64,000 bases of DNA from Flavobacteriaceae bacterium UBA3591. Its GTDB lineage: Bacteria; Bacteroidota; Bacteroidia; Flavobacteriales; Flavobacteriaceae. The stretch is taken from assembly GCA_002375695.1 (NCBI GenBank), contig DFMO01000006.1, positions 389,746 to 453,745 on the forward strand. Reading direction: 5' to 3'. Position numbers and translations under genes: made by a program. The notes under the pieces are model-generated. The model did no database searches, was not told the origin of the DNA, and worked only from the letters and a program-made list of their open reading frames with translations. The stretch's first letter is position 1, and each line of letters begins with the position of its first letter. Shown here in pieces: positions 1 to 8,647 of this stretch.

Positions 1-927
1 AAACTGTTTTACAATCTTTGCCCAAAGCATACGCGCTGCACGCAGCTTGGCAATTTCCATAAAATGGTTCATCCCAATGGCCCAGAAAAATGATAAGCGA
101 GGCGCAAAAGTGTCTATATCCATGCCTGCTTTTAAGCCTGTGCGTATATATTCTAACCCATCTGCTAAGGTGTAGGCTAGTTCAATATCGGCGGTGGCAC
201 CCGCCTCCTGCATATGATATCCCGAAATAGAAATACTATTAAATTTCGGCATATTTTTAGAAGTGAATTCAAAAATATCACTTATAATTTTCATCGATGG
301 TGTAGGCGGATAGATATAGGTATTCCGCACCATAAATTCTTTAAGTATATCATTTTGAATAGTTCCTGCCAGCGCTTTTGGCGCAACCCCTTGTTCTTCG
401 GCAGCAACAATATAAAATGCCATGATAGGAAGCACAGCCCCATTCATAGTCATAGAAACACTCATCTTGTCGAGCGGAATTTGATCGAATAGAATTTTCA
501 TATCCTCTACACTGTCAATCGCCACTCCCGCTTTCCCCACATCACCTTCAACTCGTGGGTGGTCACTATCGTACCCGCGGTGCGTAGCCAAATCGAACGC
601 CACAGAGAGACCTTTTTGCCCAGCTGCTAAATTTCGTCTGTAAAAAGCATTGCTGTCTTCGGCGGTAGAAAACCCGGCATATTGCCTAATTGTCCACGGT
701 CTACGGACGTACATGGTTGAATACGGCCCGCGTAAATTGGGTGCAATTCCGGCAACAAAATTTAAATGTTTTAAATTTTTAATATCTTCTTTGCTGTACT
801 GCTTTTTTATTTCAATTTCTTCGGCAGTAGCCAGTGTACTGCTATCGGCGCGGTTTTTAGCAAGATTATTTTTTTTATCCAGCGTGTCACTCTTTAACGA
901 AATATGTTGTAAATTTTTTCTACTCAT
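1..927 (-). CDS. mutB: Methylmalonyl-CoA mutase large (catalytic) subunit, partial
   Basis: B12-dependent isomerase that interconverts succinyl-CoA and (R)-methylmalonyl-CoA in propionate metabolism, working as a heterodimer with the small subunit. Only the first 309 codons lie in the window; the frame stays open to base 1, so the rest of the barrel and the C-terminal cobalamin domain are outside. The translation carries the family segment RRPWTIRQYAGF (about residues 75-86), which lies in the substrate-binding part of the TIM barrel, followed by ATHRGYDSDHPRVEGDVG. The ATG start at 927 overlaps the end of mutA by 8 bp (the mutA stop TAG lies inside ATGAGTAG), so the two are translationally coupled. 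Family assignment is certain; only the truncation by the window edge limits it. Confidence 0.95.
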   Translation of the reverse strand, partial: MSRKNLQHISLKSDTLDKKNNLAKNRADSSTLATAEEIEIKKQYSKEDIKNLKHLNFVAGIAPNLRGPYSTMYVRRPWTIRQYAGFSTAEDSNAFYRRNLAAGQKGLSVAFDLATHRGYDSDHPRVEGDVGKAGVAIDSVEDMKILFDQIPLDKMSVSMTMNGAVLPIMAFYIVAAEEQGVAPKALAGTIQNDILKEFMVRNTYIYPPTPSMKIISDIFEFTSKNMPKFNSISISGYHMQEAGATADIELAYTLADGLEYIRTGLKAGMDIDTFAPRLSFFWAIGMNHFMEIAKLRAARMLWAKIVKQF

Positions 928-2341
928 TACTTAATCTTTGCTGTTCAACATTTTCTGCAAGGCGTTTTTCAACTATTGGAGCAATTATAGTTTTTACTGG
1001 CTTGCGTTTAACAAAAGGAAAAAGCTCTAAATCGTTTTTAATTTTGTCGTTTTGATTGGGATGATAGTTTGTTCCTAAAAGCTTTACTTCTCCACTTTCA
1101 AAAAGCTGTTCTTCTTTATCGGCACTCTCTTTAATTTTCTTTTGAATTGTTCCTTCTTTTAACAACTGAAGAAACCCACCTCCTTTTTCAATATCTTTAA
1201 AAATTTGAAGTGCTTTTTCGGCTAATTCATCGGTTAGGCTTTCTATGTAATACGCACCATCGGCGGGATTACTAACCGCGTTAAAATAGCTTTCGTGTTT
1301 TAAAATTAAAAGTTGGTTTCGTGCAATACGATCTCCAAATTCATTTCTTTTATGAAATATTTCATCATACGGCATGTTACAAACTGCATCGGCTCCTCCC
1401 AAAATAGCACTCATACATTCGGTAGTACTGCGAAGTAAATTTACGTTGTAATCATACAAAGTTTTATTTCTTTTGGAAGGTGTAGCAATAATATGGCAAG
1501 TTTCATTTATACCATATTCTTTAGCCAAGGTTGCAAACAATTTTCGCAAGGCTCTAATTTTGGCTATTTCAAAAAAGTAGTTGGATCCAACAGCAAGATT
1601 AAATGTAATTTTCACTTCTTTTATCGCATCCTTTTCCACTGTTTTAGAAACGGCAGATTGTGAAAATAAATGGTTTAAGTATTCATTGACGTGTGCCATA
1701 GCATAGGCTAATTGTTGCACCACGGTAGCTCCCGCATTTTGATATAGGCTAAGGTCTACGCCAATTATATTTTCTTTTAAATTGACTTTTAATAATGTAT
1801 CTAAAATTTCGTGATCAGAATTTAAATTCTGATACCAATTACCTGTTTTAGCTAAATTTCCGAGCAAATCAATATTGTAAAATACCGTTGCATTTTTTGT
1901 CGAGAAAAAGGTAAATAATTCGGTGTAGAAATTTTTTGATAGAAAGTTAAGTTGAAAATATATAGGAATATTTTCAAAAGGAAAATTATTAAAAAGCGCT
2001 TGCAGATTAAATTTTTTTGTTGCCTTAAAAACAATAGCTTCGGCACCTCTTTTAATCGCGTCTAAGGCAATGCTGTTTGCAATTTCTTCATTGTCCACAA
2101 ATATTTTTTGAACAATACGCCACGCTTTAGGTTGCCCAGGAATATTTTGAAAATCTTCTTTAAAATCATCTTGGTGATAAAAAGGTTTTACGTGAATTCC
2201 TTCGGGGCTATTCCAAACTAAAGTTTCGTTATAATCGGCTCCCTTTAAATCTACTTGTATTTTTTGTTTCCACTGCTTGGCCGAAACTTCATTAAAATCT
2301 GTAAACCCATCAAAAGATTGGGTGTTTTGAACTTTACTCAT
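920..2341 (-). CDS. mutA: Methylmalonyl-CoA mutase small subunit, short form
   Basis: Non-catalytic partner of the large subunit. The 473-residue protein resembles the TIM-barrel half of the family, including the segment ESLTDELAEKALQIFKDIEK near residue 375, which also occurs in the large subunit. Small subunits of the classical heterodimer are around 620-640 residues and end in a degenerate cobalamin-binding domain; here the protein stops soon after the barrel linker, so that domain is absent. The gene overlaps the upstream FtsB/DivIC-like gene by ATGA and mutB by 8 bp, which places all of them in one operon with udk. Identity is confident from order and sequence; the loss of the C-terminal domain is read directly from the length. 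Confidence 0.9.
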   Translation of the reverse strand: MSKVQNTQSFDGFTDFNEVSAKQWKQKIQVDLKGADYNETLVWNSPEGIHVKPFYHQDDFKEDFQNIPGQPKAWRIVQKIFVDNEEIANSIALDAIKRGAEAIVFKATKKFNLQALFNNFPFENIPIYFQLNFLSKNFYTELFTFFSTKNATVFYNIDLLGNLAKTGNWYQNLNSDHEILDTLLKVNLKENIIGVDLSLYQNAGATVVQQLAYAMAHVNEYLNHLFSQSAVSKTVEKDAIKEVKITFNLAVGSNYFFEIAKIRALRKLFATLAKEYGINETCHIIATPSKRNKTLYDYNVNLLRSTTECMSAILGGADAVCNMPYDEIFHKRNEFGDRIARNQLLILKHESYFNAVSNPADGAYYIESLTDELAEKALQIFKDIEKGGGFLQLLKEGTIQKKIKESADKEEQLFESGEVKLLGTNYHPNQNDKIKNDLELFPFVKRKPVKTIIAPIVEKRLAENVEQQRLSNE

Positions 2342-2670
2342 CGCTTCTCTTCTTTATTGATGCTATCTTCGTGTTCAATTATATAAATATCTTCGTTTTC
2401 TTTCTTAAGGTAATATTTTTCGCGAGCAAATTTTTCCATTTCATTACTGTCTTGTAACTTTTCAATAAAGGCGCGATCGGCCTCAATTTCGTTACGGTAA
2501 AATTCGGCATTGTCTTCCAGGCCATCAATTTCGCTATCTAATTCACGATGAATAAGATAAGAATTGGCATCAAAAAAAACCATCCACACAATAAAAAAGA
2601 TTAATATAAGCACATACTTATTGCTTATAAATCTAATCCATTTGTTTTTTTTAATTTCTGAAAGTTTCAC
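2338..2670 (-). CDS. Septum formation initiator (FtsB/DivIC family)
   Basis: Small bitopic division protein of 110 residues. A short basic cytoplasmic N-terminus is followed by one transmembrane helix (about residues 18-35) and a charged coiled-coil region (about 40-90) ending in EKFAREKYYLKKENEDIYII, the family signature in which a REKYYLKKENE-like segment follows the coiled coil. FtsB/DivIC proteins bridge FtsL and FtsQ/DivIB in the divisome and act in the periplasm. It overlaps udk by 4 bp upstream and mutA by 4 bp downstream, so expression is coupled to genes of unrelated function. Family assignment is good; whether it is the functional FtsB or DivIC equivalent cannot be told from sequence alone. 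Confidence 0.85.
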   Translation of the reverse strand: MKLSEIKKNKWIRFISNKYVLILIFFIVWMVFFDANSYLIHRELDSEIDGLEDNAEFYRNEIEADRAFIEKLQDSNEMEKFAREKYYLKKENEDIYIIEHEDSINKEEKR

Positions 2671-3287
2671 GACTCAGTATACGTAATTTTTTGATGAATT
2701 ATGGTTCTAATAACATCTATTGCTACGGTGTTATATTTATTTGTAGGAATAATTATATCAGCAAACTCTTTAGTAGGTTCAATAAACTGTTGATGCATTG
2801 GTTTAAGCGTTGTTTGATACCTGCTCAACACTTCTTCCAAATCGCGCCCACGGGTAGCAATATCGCGTTTTAATCTACGTATAAGGCGTTCATCGCTATC
2901 GGCGTGTACAAATATCTTAATATCAAACATATCGCGAATATCTGGATGCGACAAAATTAAAATACCTTCAACTATAATTACTTTTTTAGGTGCCGTGGTA
3001 ATGGTTTGGCCCGTTCTATTGTGTTCTACAAATGAATATACCGGCTGCTCAAACGATTTGCCTTCTCGCAATTCTTTTAAATGGGTAACAAGCAAGTCAA
3101 AATCTATTGCTTTTGGGTGGTCAAAATTTATTTTAACACGTTCTTCCATCGATAAATGGCTAGTATCGTGATAATAAGAATCTTGCGAAATTACGCACAC
3201 TTCGTGATCTGGAAGTTCCGAAACAATTTGTTCTACTACTGTTGTTTTTCCACTTCCGGTACCACCGGCAATGCCAAGTATAAGCAT
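2667..3287 (-). CDS. udk: Uridine kinase
   Basis: Cytosolic salvage kinase that phosphorylates uridine and cytidine with ATP or GTP. The 206-residue length is normal for the family. A Walker A loop GGTGSGKT occupies residues 8-15; the segments VISQDSYYHD and NFDHPKAIDFDLL that form the nucleoside pocket follow, and the lid region LIRRLKRDIATRGR is present. First gene of the four-gene operon udk, ftsB-like, mutA, mutB; its stop overlaps the next start by 4 bp. A TACATTTG element resembling a -7 box lies about 15 bp upstream of the ATG (3302-3309 on the minus strand), without a well-spaced -33 element. Confidence 0.95.
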   Translation of the reverse strand: MLILGIAGGTGSGKTTVVEQIVSELPDHEVCVISQDSYYHDTSHLSMEERVKINFDHPKAIDFDLLVTHLKELREGKSFEQPVYSFVEHNRTGQTITTAPKKVIIVEGILILSHPDIRDMFDIKIFVHADSDERLIRRLKRDIATRGRDLEEVLSRYQTTLKPMHQQFIEPTKEFADIIIPTNKYNTVAIDVIRTIIHQKITYTES

Positions 3288-3472
3288 AGTTTTAAAATTT
3301 TTACAAATGTAGGGAAAATGGTTTCAAGTTTATAAATTAGGCTTTATCGATTCTATACTGAAATTTTACAATCATCAAATATTTGCGATATTTCAGTTAT
3401 TAAAATAGTCCTACCCTTTTGTACAGTAAATTTCAAACATCTTTTCTATTTTTGAAGTTGATAAATTTTTAG

Positions 3473-4099
3473 ATGAAAACAATACTGTTATACCCTTCGT
3501 ATTTTCCTTCTATAGAACAAATGACGGCAATAGCGCAAACCGATAAAGTGGTTTTTGAGGTTGAAGACAACTACCAAAAACAAACCTACCGAAACCGCAT
3601 GGTAGTAGCGCACAGCAATGGCAGACTGTTACTCAATATTCCTGTAAAGCATTCCAAAACCGGTAAACGCCAAAAAACAAAAGAAGTGGTGGTTGAAAAT
3701 GATTTTCCGTGGCAAGAGCATCATTGGCGAAGTTTACAAAGCGCTTATCGCACCTCTCCTTTTTTTGAATTTTACGAAGATGACTTAGCCCCTTTCTTTA
3801 CCAAACCCGTAGAAAAACTGCTAGACCACAATTTGCAAATTTTTGAAGTGCTTTGCGAATTAATAGGCATAGATTGCGAGGTTGAAAAAACTACAACTTT
3901 CCAAACAGAACCGAAAATTGCAGATTGTAGGTTTATGGTTAACGCAAAGCGAAAAACAACTTTTTCTCCTGATAAATATACACAGGTACACGAAAATAAT
4001 CACTCCTTTTTACCCAATTTATCGGTGTTAGATTTATTGTTTAATGAAGGGCCCAATACACTACTTTATTTAGAAAACCAACAAGTAGAAAAAATTTAA
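3473..4099 (+). CDS. WbqC-like family protein
   Basis: A 208-residue protein with the WbqC-like N-terminal pattern: YPSYFPSIEQMTAIAQTDKVVFEVEDNY is broken by QKQTYRNR, then LNIPVKHS and WQEHHWRSLQSAYRTSPFFE. The family is widespread in Bacteroidota; named members lie in O-antigen or amino-sugar clusters, but the reaction is unknown. Here it stands alone, divergent from udk and convergent with the EEP-family gene downstream, so the context does not add a function. A TATTTTTG element at 3447-3454, some 18 bp before the ATG, may be its -7 box. Family membership is confident, function unknown. Confidence 0.85.
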   Translation: MKTILLYPSYFPSIEQMTAIAQTDKVVFEVEDNYQKQTYRNRMVVAHSNGRLLLNIPVKHSKTGKRQKTKEVVVENDFPWQEHHWRSLQSAYRTSPFFEFYEDDLAPFFTKPVEKLLDHNLQIFEVLCELIGIDCEVEKTTTFQTEPKIADCRFMVNAKRKTTFSPDKYTQVHENNHSFLPNLSVLDLLFNEGPNTLLYLENQQVEKI

Positions 4100-4112
4100 A
4101 TATTTAAAAATA

Positions 4113-5129
4113 CTACCAAGCTACCGTAGCTTTTATAGCAAAGTGATCTGAAAAGGTATTGGTTAAGGTTTTAAATGATAACACTTCAAACGCTGGCGAG
4201 GCAAAAATATAATCGATTCGCATTGGGAATGATTCAAATTTAAAGGTAGTACCTAAGCCATTTCCTCTTTCTCGAAAAGCATCGTTCATAGTGTTATTTA
4301 CTTGCCTATAAATGTATGAAAACGGGGTGTTGTTAAAGTCGCCACAAATTAATACCGGGTGGTCCGTACTTTTTTTGTGCTCTAAAATAGCTTCTATTTG
4401 CAGTTGCTGTTCTCCAAAACCTCGCGATAGCCGTTGTCTCAATTTTTCGTTATCGCTTTTTTGTAAAAAACTTACTCTAGGGATAATACCCAAAGATTGT
4501 AGGTGTACACTGTAAATTCTTACGGTATCTTTATTTTTAATTACATCGGCATACAAGGTGTTGTTAGCTGTGTGTTTAAAATCAAAAGCGCCTGTATTAA
4601 CCAGTGGGTATTTTGAAAATATTGCGTGCCCAAGCTTAGCGTTTTTGTTTCTAAAATGTACGTATTTATGTGGATAGGTAGAAAAATCGATGGTATTACC
4701 TCTATAATATTCCTGAATACAAAGAATATCTGGGTCTTGTTGCGTTAAAATTTCAGAAAAAACAGTGGTGGCATCGGTTTTTGGATTGCTTTCGTACGCA
4801 TTAAATAAACGTACGTTATATGATAAAACACTTAGCGAATTTTCAAATTGCGAGGCGTCACCTTCGACAGAGACTTCATAAAAAACATTAAAATAGAAAT
4901 AGGAAAACGCCAAAACTGTAAGCGACACTAAAAAGCGTTTTTTAAATTGAATCACCCAAAATATTGCAAATATTATATTTATAATTATTAATACAGATAC
5001 CGCCAAACTAAGCAGCGATAGGGTGGGAAATGTTTTTGGCGGTAAAAAAGGAAGTACGAAGGATATTAACAATAAAAGTGCTGCGAGTAGGTTTACCCAA
5101 AAAATCACATTATTGAAAAACCTTTTCAT
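4113..5129 (-). CDS. Membrane-anchored endonuclease/exonuclease/phosphatase (EEP) family protein
   Basis: 338 residues. Three hydrophobic helices fill the first ~85 residues, followed by an EEP (DNase I-like) hydrolase domain. Visible catalytic motifs are SYNVRLFN, a metal-binding Glu in CIQEYYRG, HLQSLG, CGDFNNTPFS, DYIFAS and the terminal SDHFAI histidine, so the active site looks intact. The domain is expected on the outer face or in the membrane periphery. It is the last gene of the mutL-rhomboid-rhomboid run, 3 bp after the upstream rhomboid gene, and ends 13 bp from the convergent WbqC-like gene. Substrate (nucleic acid, phosphoinositide-like or phosphoester) cannot be inferred. Confidence 0.85.
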   Translation of the reverse strand: MKRFFNNVIFWVNLLAALLLLISFVLPFLPPKTFPTLSLLSLAVSVLIIINIIFAIFWVIQFKKRFLVSLTVLAFSYFYFNVFYEVSVEGDASQFENSLSVLSYNVRLFNAYESNPKTDATTVFSEILTQQDPDILCIQEYYRGNTIDFSTYPHKYVHFRNKNAKLGHAIFSKYPLVNTGAFDFKHTANNTLYADVIKNKDTVRIYSVHLQSLGIIPRVSFLQKSDNEKLRQRLSRGFGEQQLQIEAILEHKKSTDHPVLICGDFNNTPFSYIYRQVNNTMNDAFRERGNGLGTTFKFESFPMRIDYIFASPAFEVLSFKTLTNTFSDHFAIKATVAW

Positions 5130-5132
5130 GAG

Positions 5133-6008
5133 TTAGTCATCTTTACCCGCTTTAAAAAGAAAATCTTTTTCTTCTTTTGAAAGACTTTCGTAGCCGCTGT
5201 TTCCAATTTTGTCTAAAATACTATCAATCTTTTTTTGATGATTAGATTTTACATCTTTAGGCGTAGAACGCATAGGTTGCTTTCTGGTTGTACGATGAAC
5301 CGTTTTAAAAGGTTTTTTCTTTGAAGGTTTAAACAAATTGGCAACCCAGTCCATAAAGTTTTCGAACCATTTTCCTATATCATTTCCTTTGGCAAGTTGC
5401 ACTGCATAAATATATCCAAAAATACCGCCCCCAACGTGCGCCATTAGTCCGCCAGCATTTCCCGACGTAGGAATACGAACTAAATCTAGTAAAAATAAAA
5501 ACAATGCTATTTGCCACAATTTAATAGTAAAAGTAAATAGACGAAACTCGGTATTTGGGGTATACGTAGCAATAAAAACCATTATTGCTGTAACTGCCCC
5601 TGAAGCACCAATTAAAAATCCACGACTTTGCGCAAAAGCTGGGAAAAGATTATAGGCTATAACAAACAGTAACCCTCCAAAAAGAGCTCCCAGTAAATAA
5701 ACGGTTAGAAGTCGTTTGCCAGTAAAAAGGTTTAAAACAAATTGCCCAAACCAATACAACCACAACATATTAAACAAAATATGCATAAACCCGAAGTGCA
5801 AAAACCCGTAAGTAATAAGGGTCCACGGGTAAAATAGAAGCGTATCTAAACTATCGCTTAATACAAACCAGCGGGTAAAATATTGTGGAGAAATATTCAA
5901 TAAAAACGACCCTAAACTAACTATTAGAAACACGATTACGTTTACAACAATTAGCTTTACCAAAACATTGGCCGTTTTAAATTGATATGTAAGATTAGAA
6001 GCCGCCAT
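5133..6008 (-). CDS. Rhomboid family intramembrane serine protease (long C-terminal tail)
   Basis: 291-residue integral membrane protein with six predicted helices. The serine active site GASGA places the catalytic Ser at residue 136, and the catalytic His is H191 in AHVGGGIFGY; the upstream HILFN motif (about 76-80) is also present. After the membrane core a basic, hydrophilic tail of about 80 residues runs to the C-terminus (QKKIDSILDKIGNSGYESLS), matching a cytoplasmic extension seen in Bacteroidota rhomboids. It follows the second rhomboid gene by 2 bp. Substrates are unknown. Start ATG at 6008 is the only sensible one. Confidence 0.92.
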   Translation of the reverse strand: MAASNLTYQFKTANVLVKLIVVNVIVFLIVSLGSFLLNISPQYFTRWFVLSDSLDTLLFYPWTLITYGFLHFGFMHILFNMLWLYWFGQFVLNLFTGKRLLTVYLLGALFGGLLFVIAYNLFPAFAQSRGFLIGASGAVTAIMVFIATYTPNTEFRLFTFTIKLWQIALFLFLLDLVRIPTSGNAGGLMAHVGGGIFGYIYAVQLAKGNDIGKWFENFMDWVANLFKPSKKKPFKTVHRTTRKQPMRSTPKDVKSNHQKKIDSILDKIGNSGYESLSKEEKDFLFKAGKDD

Positions 6009-6010
6009 AA

Positions 6011-6754
6011 TTAATTCCAGCGATGATCGTTAAAACTATTTTTTTTCCAGTACCACGCCATGATAAAACCAAAAAGTGCTCCACCTATATGTGCCCAATG
6101 TGCAATACCCGTAGCGGTACCCGTTATTCCGAAGATTAAATCCATAATTATAATTCCGGGTATAAAGTATTTTGCTTTAATAGGAATTGGCAAGAAAATA
6201 AGCATTAATTCTACATTTGGATACATAATTCCAAATGCCACTAATATACCGTAAACCGCACCCGAAGCTCCCAACGCCATCCCGTGGTATGATTGAGCCA
6301 TGGACTGTATGCTTTCCATAGGCACAGAGTCTAAAACAGCGCGACTGCCACCGTTACCACCCGATAGATAACTCATTATTTCGGCTTGGCTCCACCCTCC
6401 TGCAATTAAAGAATCCATAACACTATGGATGTGGAAATAATTAACCAAAGTATGAATTATCGCAGCACCCAAACCTGCCGAAAAATAAAAGAATAAAAAC
6501 TTTTTTTGACCCCAGCGCATTTCTAATGGCGAACCAAACGCCCATAAGGCGTACATATTAAAAAGTATATGAAATATGGACGAGGGGTCGTGCATAAACA
6601 TATGCGTAATAGGTTGCCAATATTGAAAATTAGGGTTTTCAAAATAGTAAAGAGCAAACAGTTTTATTGATAAATCTCCAATAATAAAAGACCCTATGTA
6701 AAAGATTACATTTAGTATTAAAAGAAATTTAATTGTGTCGGTAATTCTTCCCAT
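6011..6754 (-). CDS. Rhomboid family intramembrane serine protease
   Basis: 247-residue integral membrane protein. GASGA puts the catalytic Ser at residue 164 and the catalytic His at 222 (HWAHIGGALFG). HILFN at about 62-66 forms the oxyanion-side motif. An insertion of roughly 45 hydrophilic residues (about 108-155) sits between membrane segments, larger than in the neighbouring paralogue. Its start abuts the mutL stop, so it is probably translated from the same transcript. The tandem arrangement of two divergent rhomboids is a duplication with specialisation, by inference. Confidence 0.92.
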   Translation of the reverse strand: MGRITDTIKFLLILNVIFYIGSFIIGDLSIKLFALYYFENPNFQYWQPITHMFMHDPSSIFHILFNMYALWAFGSPLEMRWGQKKFLFFYFSAGLGAAIIHTLVNYFHIHSVMDSLIAGGWSQAEIMSYLSGGNGGSRAVLDSVPMESIQSMAQSYHGMALGASGAVYGILVAFGIMYPNVELMLIFLPIPIKAKYFIPGIIIMDLIFGITGTATGIAHWAHIGGALFGFIMAWYWKKNSFNDHRWN

Positions 6755-8641
6755 TTATACAAATTTTTTATCCAAATCGCCTACATCCAGCGTTGTAAAA
6801 ACTGGTTTGTTTGTAGGGCTTACAGTTGGCTCTTTACACGCAAATAGCTGGTTAATTAAATGCTCGCGTTCTTCGCTGCTAAGTGATACTCCAGTTTTAA
6901 TAGCCATGCTTGCTGCCATCGATTTTGCCAACATATCATTTTGACTAAACCCCGTATCGGGCATTTCTTCTTTTATATCGTGAACCAATTGGTTGAGCAA
7001 ATTTACAACATGGCTTTCGAGAATCAATACAGGAATACCGCTTATCTCAATAGTTTCATCTTTTAATTCAGAAAAAATAAAGCCGGTGTGCTCCAATTGC
7101 TCGCGTACTTTTTTAATAATTTCTACATCGGGCTTTGTAAAATGTAATTGTAACGGAAATAACAACTGCTGACTTATTGCTTCTTTAATGGTGATGTTTT
7201 TCAGCAATTCTTCGTACAACACCCGTTGATGCGCGAGATTTTGATGAATTACCATCATTCCATTTTTAATGGGACTCACAATATATTTATTTTGAAGCTG
7301 AAATGTTACCTGCCCGGTATCGGTTTCTTCGGTACTAAATAGGCTGCCCGTAACTTCTTCGCTTTCAAACTGCATTTCAACACCGTCGCCTTTCGCAGTG
7401 TGATTATCTACTTGCTGAGCAGCATCAAAATTTGCTTGACGCGTATCATCATTTAAGCCAACGTACAACGACTCCCACGAGTTTGGCTGCTCTCTTTTAA
7501 AAGGAAATTTTATATTCCCTTGCTTAGCTTTTTCTTTAAATGGGTTAAAATCTTTATCGACGTCTATCGAAGGTGCTGTTGGAGTTTTTTTACTGTATTC
7601 GTAAGGAGTATCAAAACCTTTATCTCTTTCAAAATCGAGAACCGGTGCAATATTAAACTGCCCTAAACTGTGTTTTACCGTAGCCCGAAGCATCGCATAA
7701 ATTGCGTGCTCATCGTCAAATTTTATTTCGGTTTTTGTAGGGTGAATATTAATATCGATAGAATGCGGGTCTACCTCTAAAAATAAGAAGTATCCTGGGT
7801 GCACATCATTTTTCATTAATCCTTCAAAAGCCGATGAAACCGCGTGATGTAAATACGGACTTTTAATAAACCTATCGTTGACAAAGAAAAATTGTTCTCC
7901 CCTACTTTTTTTACTGTATTCGGGTTTTATTACAAAACCGTTGATTTTTAAAATTTCGGTTTCTTCGCCCACAGGCACCAATTTTTCATTGGTTTTACTC
8001 CCGAAAATATTTACAATTCGTTGTCGCGAATTGGTTGCGGGCAAATTAAAAACATCGCTGCCGTTGTGAAGCATCTGAAACGAAACACTTGGATGCGCCA
8101 TTGCTACTCGGTGAAATTCGTCAATAATATGCCGCATTTCTACGGTATTACTTTTTAAAAAATTTCGGCGAGCTGGAATATTATAAAATAGATTTTTTAC
8201 TGAAATGGTTGTCCCTTTTGGTACCACTGCAGGTTCTTGCGATGTTACTTTGCTTCCCTCAATGGTGAGGTGTGTTCCTATTTCAGAATTTTCAGTCTTT
8301 GTTTTAAGCTCAACGTGTGCAATTGCAGCAATTGAAGCCAATGCCTCCCCCCGAAATCCTTTGGTATGTAAATCGAAAAGATCTTCGGCAGTTTTAATTT
8401 TTGAAGTTGCATGCCGTTCAAAACTTAGTCGTGCATCTGTAACACTCATCCCTACACCATCATCGGTGACTTGAACTAGGGTTTTTCCTGCGTCTTTAAC
8501 CACCAAAGTAATGTTTGTAGCCTTTGCGTCTATTGCATTTTCCAACAGTTCCTTTACAACAGATGCAGGTCGTTGTACAACTTCGCCAGCTGCAATTTGA
8601 TTCGCAACGTGATCTGGTAATAACTGAATGATGTCTGCCAT
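6755..8641 (-). CDS. mutL: DNA mismatch repair protein MutL
   Basis: 628 residues. The GHKL ATPase domain is intact: ELLENAIDAKAT (Glu/Asn of motif I), DDGVGM (motif II) and KGFRGEALASI (motif III), then the transducer domain through about residue 330. A variable linker (about 335-445) leads to the dimerisation domain. MutL coordinates MutS recognition with strand removal. In lineages without MutH the C-terminal domain usually carries a metal-binding DQHA(x)2E(x)4E motif; here the equivalent segment (residues 466-473) reads HQNLAHQR, and the distal C-P-H-G-R motif reads SPTNKP (608-613). Nicking activity is therefore doubtful. It lies 6 bp downstream of a small membrane-protein gene and abuts the rhomboid gene. 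Confidence 0.96.
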   Translation of the reverse strand: MADIIQLLPDHVANQIAAGEVVQRPASVVKELLENAIDAKATNITLVVKDAGKTLVQVTDDGVGMSVTDARLSFERHATSKIKTAEDLFDLHTKGFRGEALASIAAIAHVELKTKTENSEIGTHLTIEGSKVTSQEPAVVPKGTTISVKNLFYNIPARRNFLKSNTVEMRHIIDEFHRVAMAHPSVSFQMLHNGSDVFNLPATNSRQRIVNIFGSKTNEKLVPVGEETEILKINGFVIKPEYSKKSRGEQFFFVNDRFIKSPYLHHAVSSAFEGLMKNDVHPGYFLFLEVDPHSIDINIHPTKTEIKFDDEHAIYAMLRATVKHSLGQFNIAPVLDFERDKGFDTPYEYSKKTPTAPSIDVDKDFNPFKEKAKQGNIKFPFKREQPNSWESLYVGLNDDTRQANFDAAQQVDNHTAKGDGVEMQFESEEVTGSLFSTEETDTGQVTFQLQNKYIVSPIKNGMMVIHQNLAHQRVLYEELLKNITIKEAISQQLLFPLQLHFTKPDVEIIKKVREQLEHTGFIFSELKDETIEISGIPVLILESHVVNLLNQLVHDIKEEMPDTGFSQNDMLAKSMAASMAIKTGVSLSSEEREHLINQLFACKEPTVSPTNKPVFTTLDVGDLDKKFV

Positions 8642-8647
8642 TAAATC

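Noticed and set aside
1..927. A cobalamin riboswitch controlling the mutA-mutB genes
   Set aside because: Both genes are internal to an operon with overlapping starts, leaving no leader to hold one, and none is seen upstream of udk.
214..934. Plus-strand open frames opposite mutB
   Set aside because: They are antisense to a certain protein (mutB) and have no family-like features or codon usage typical of neighbouring genes.
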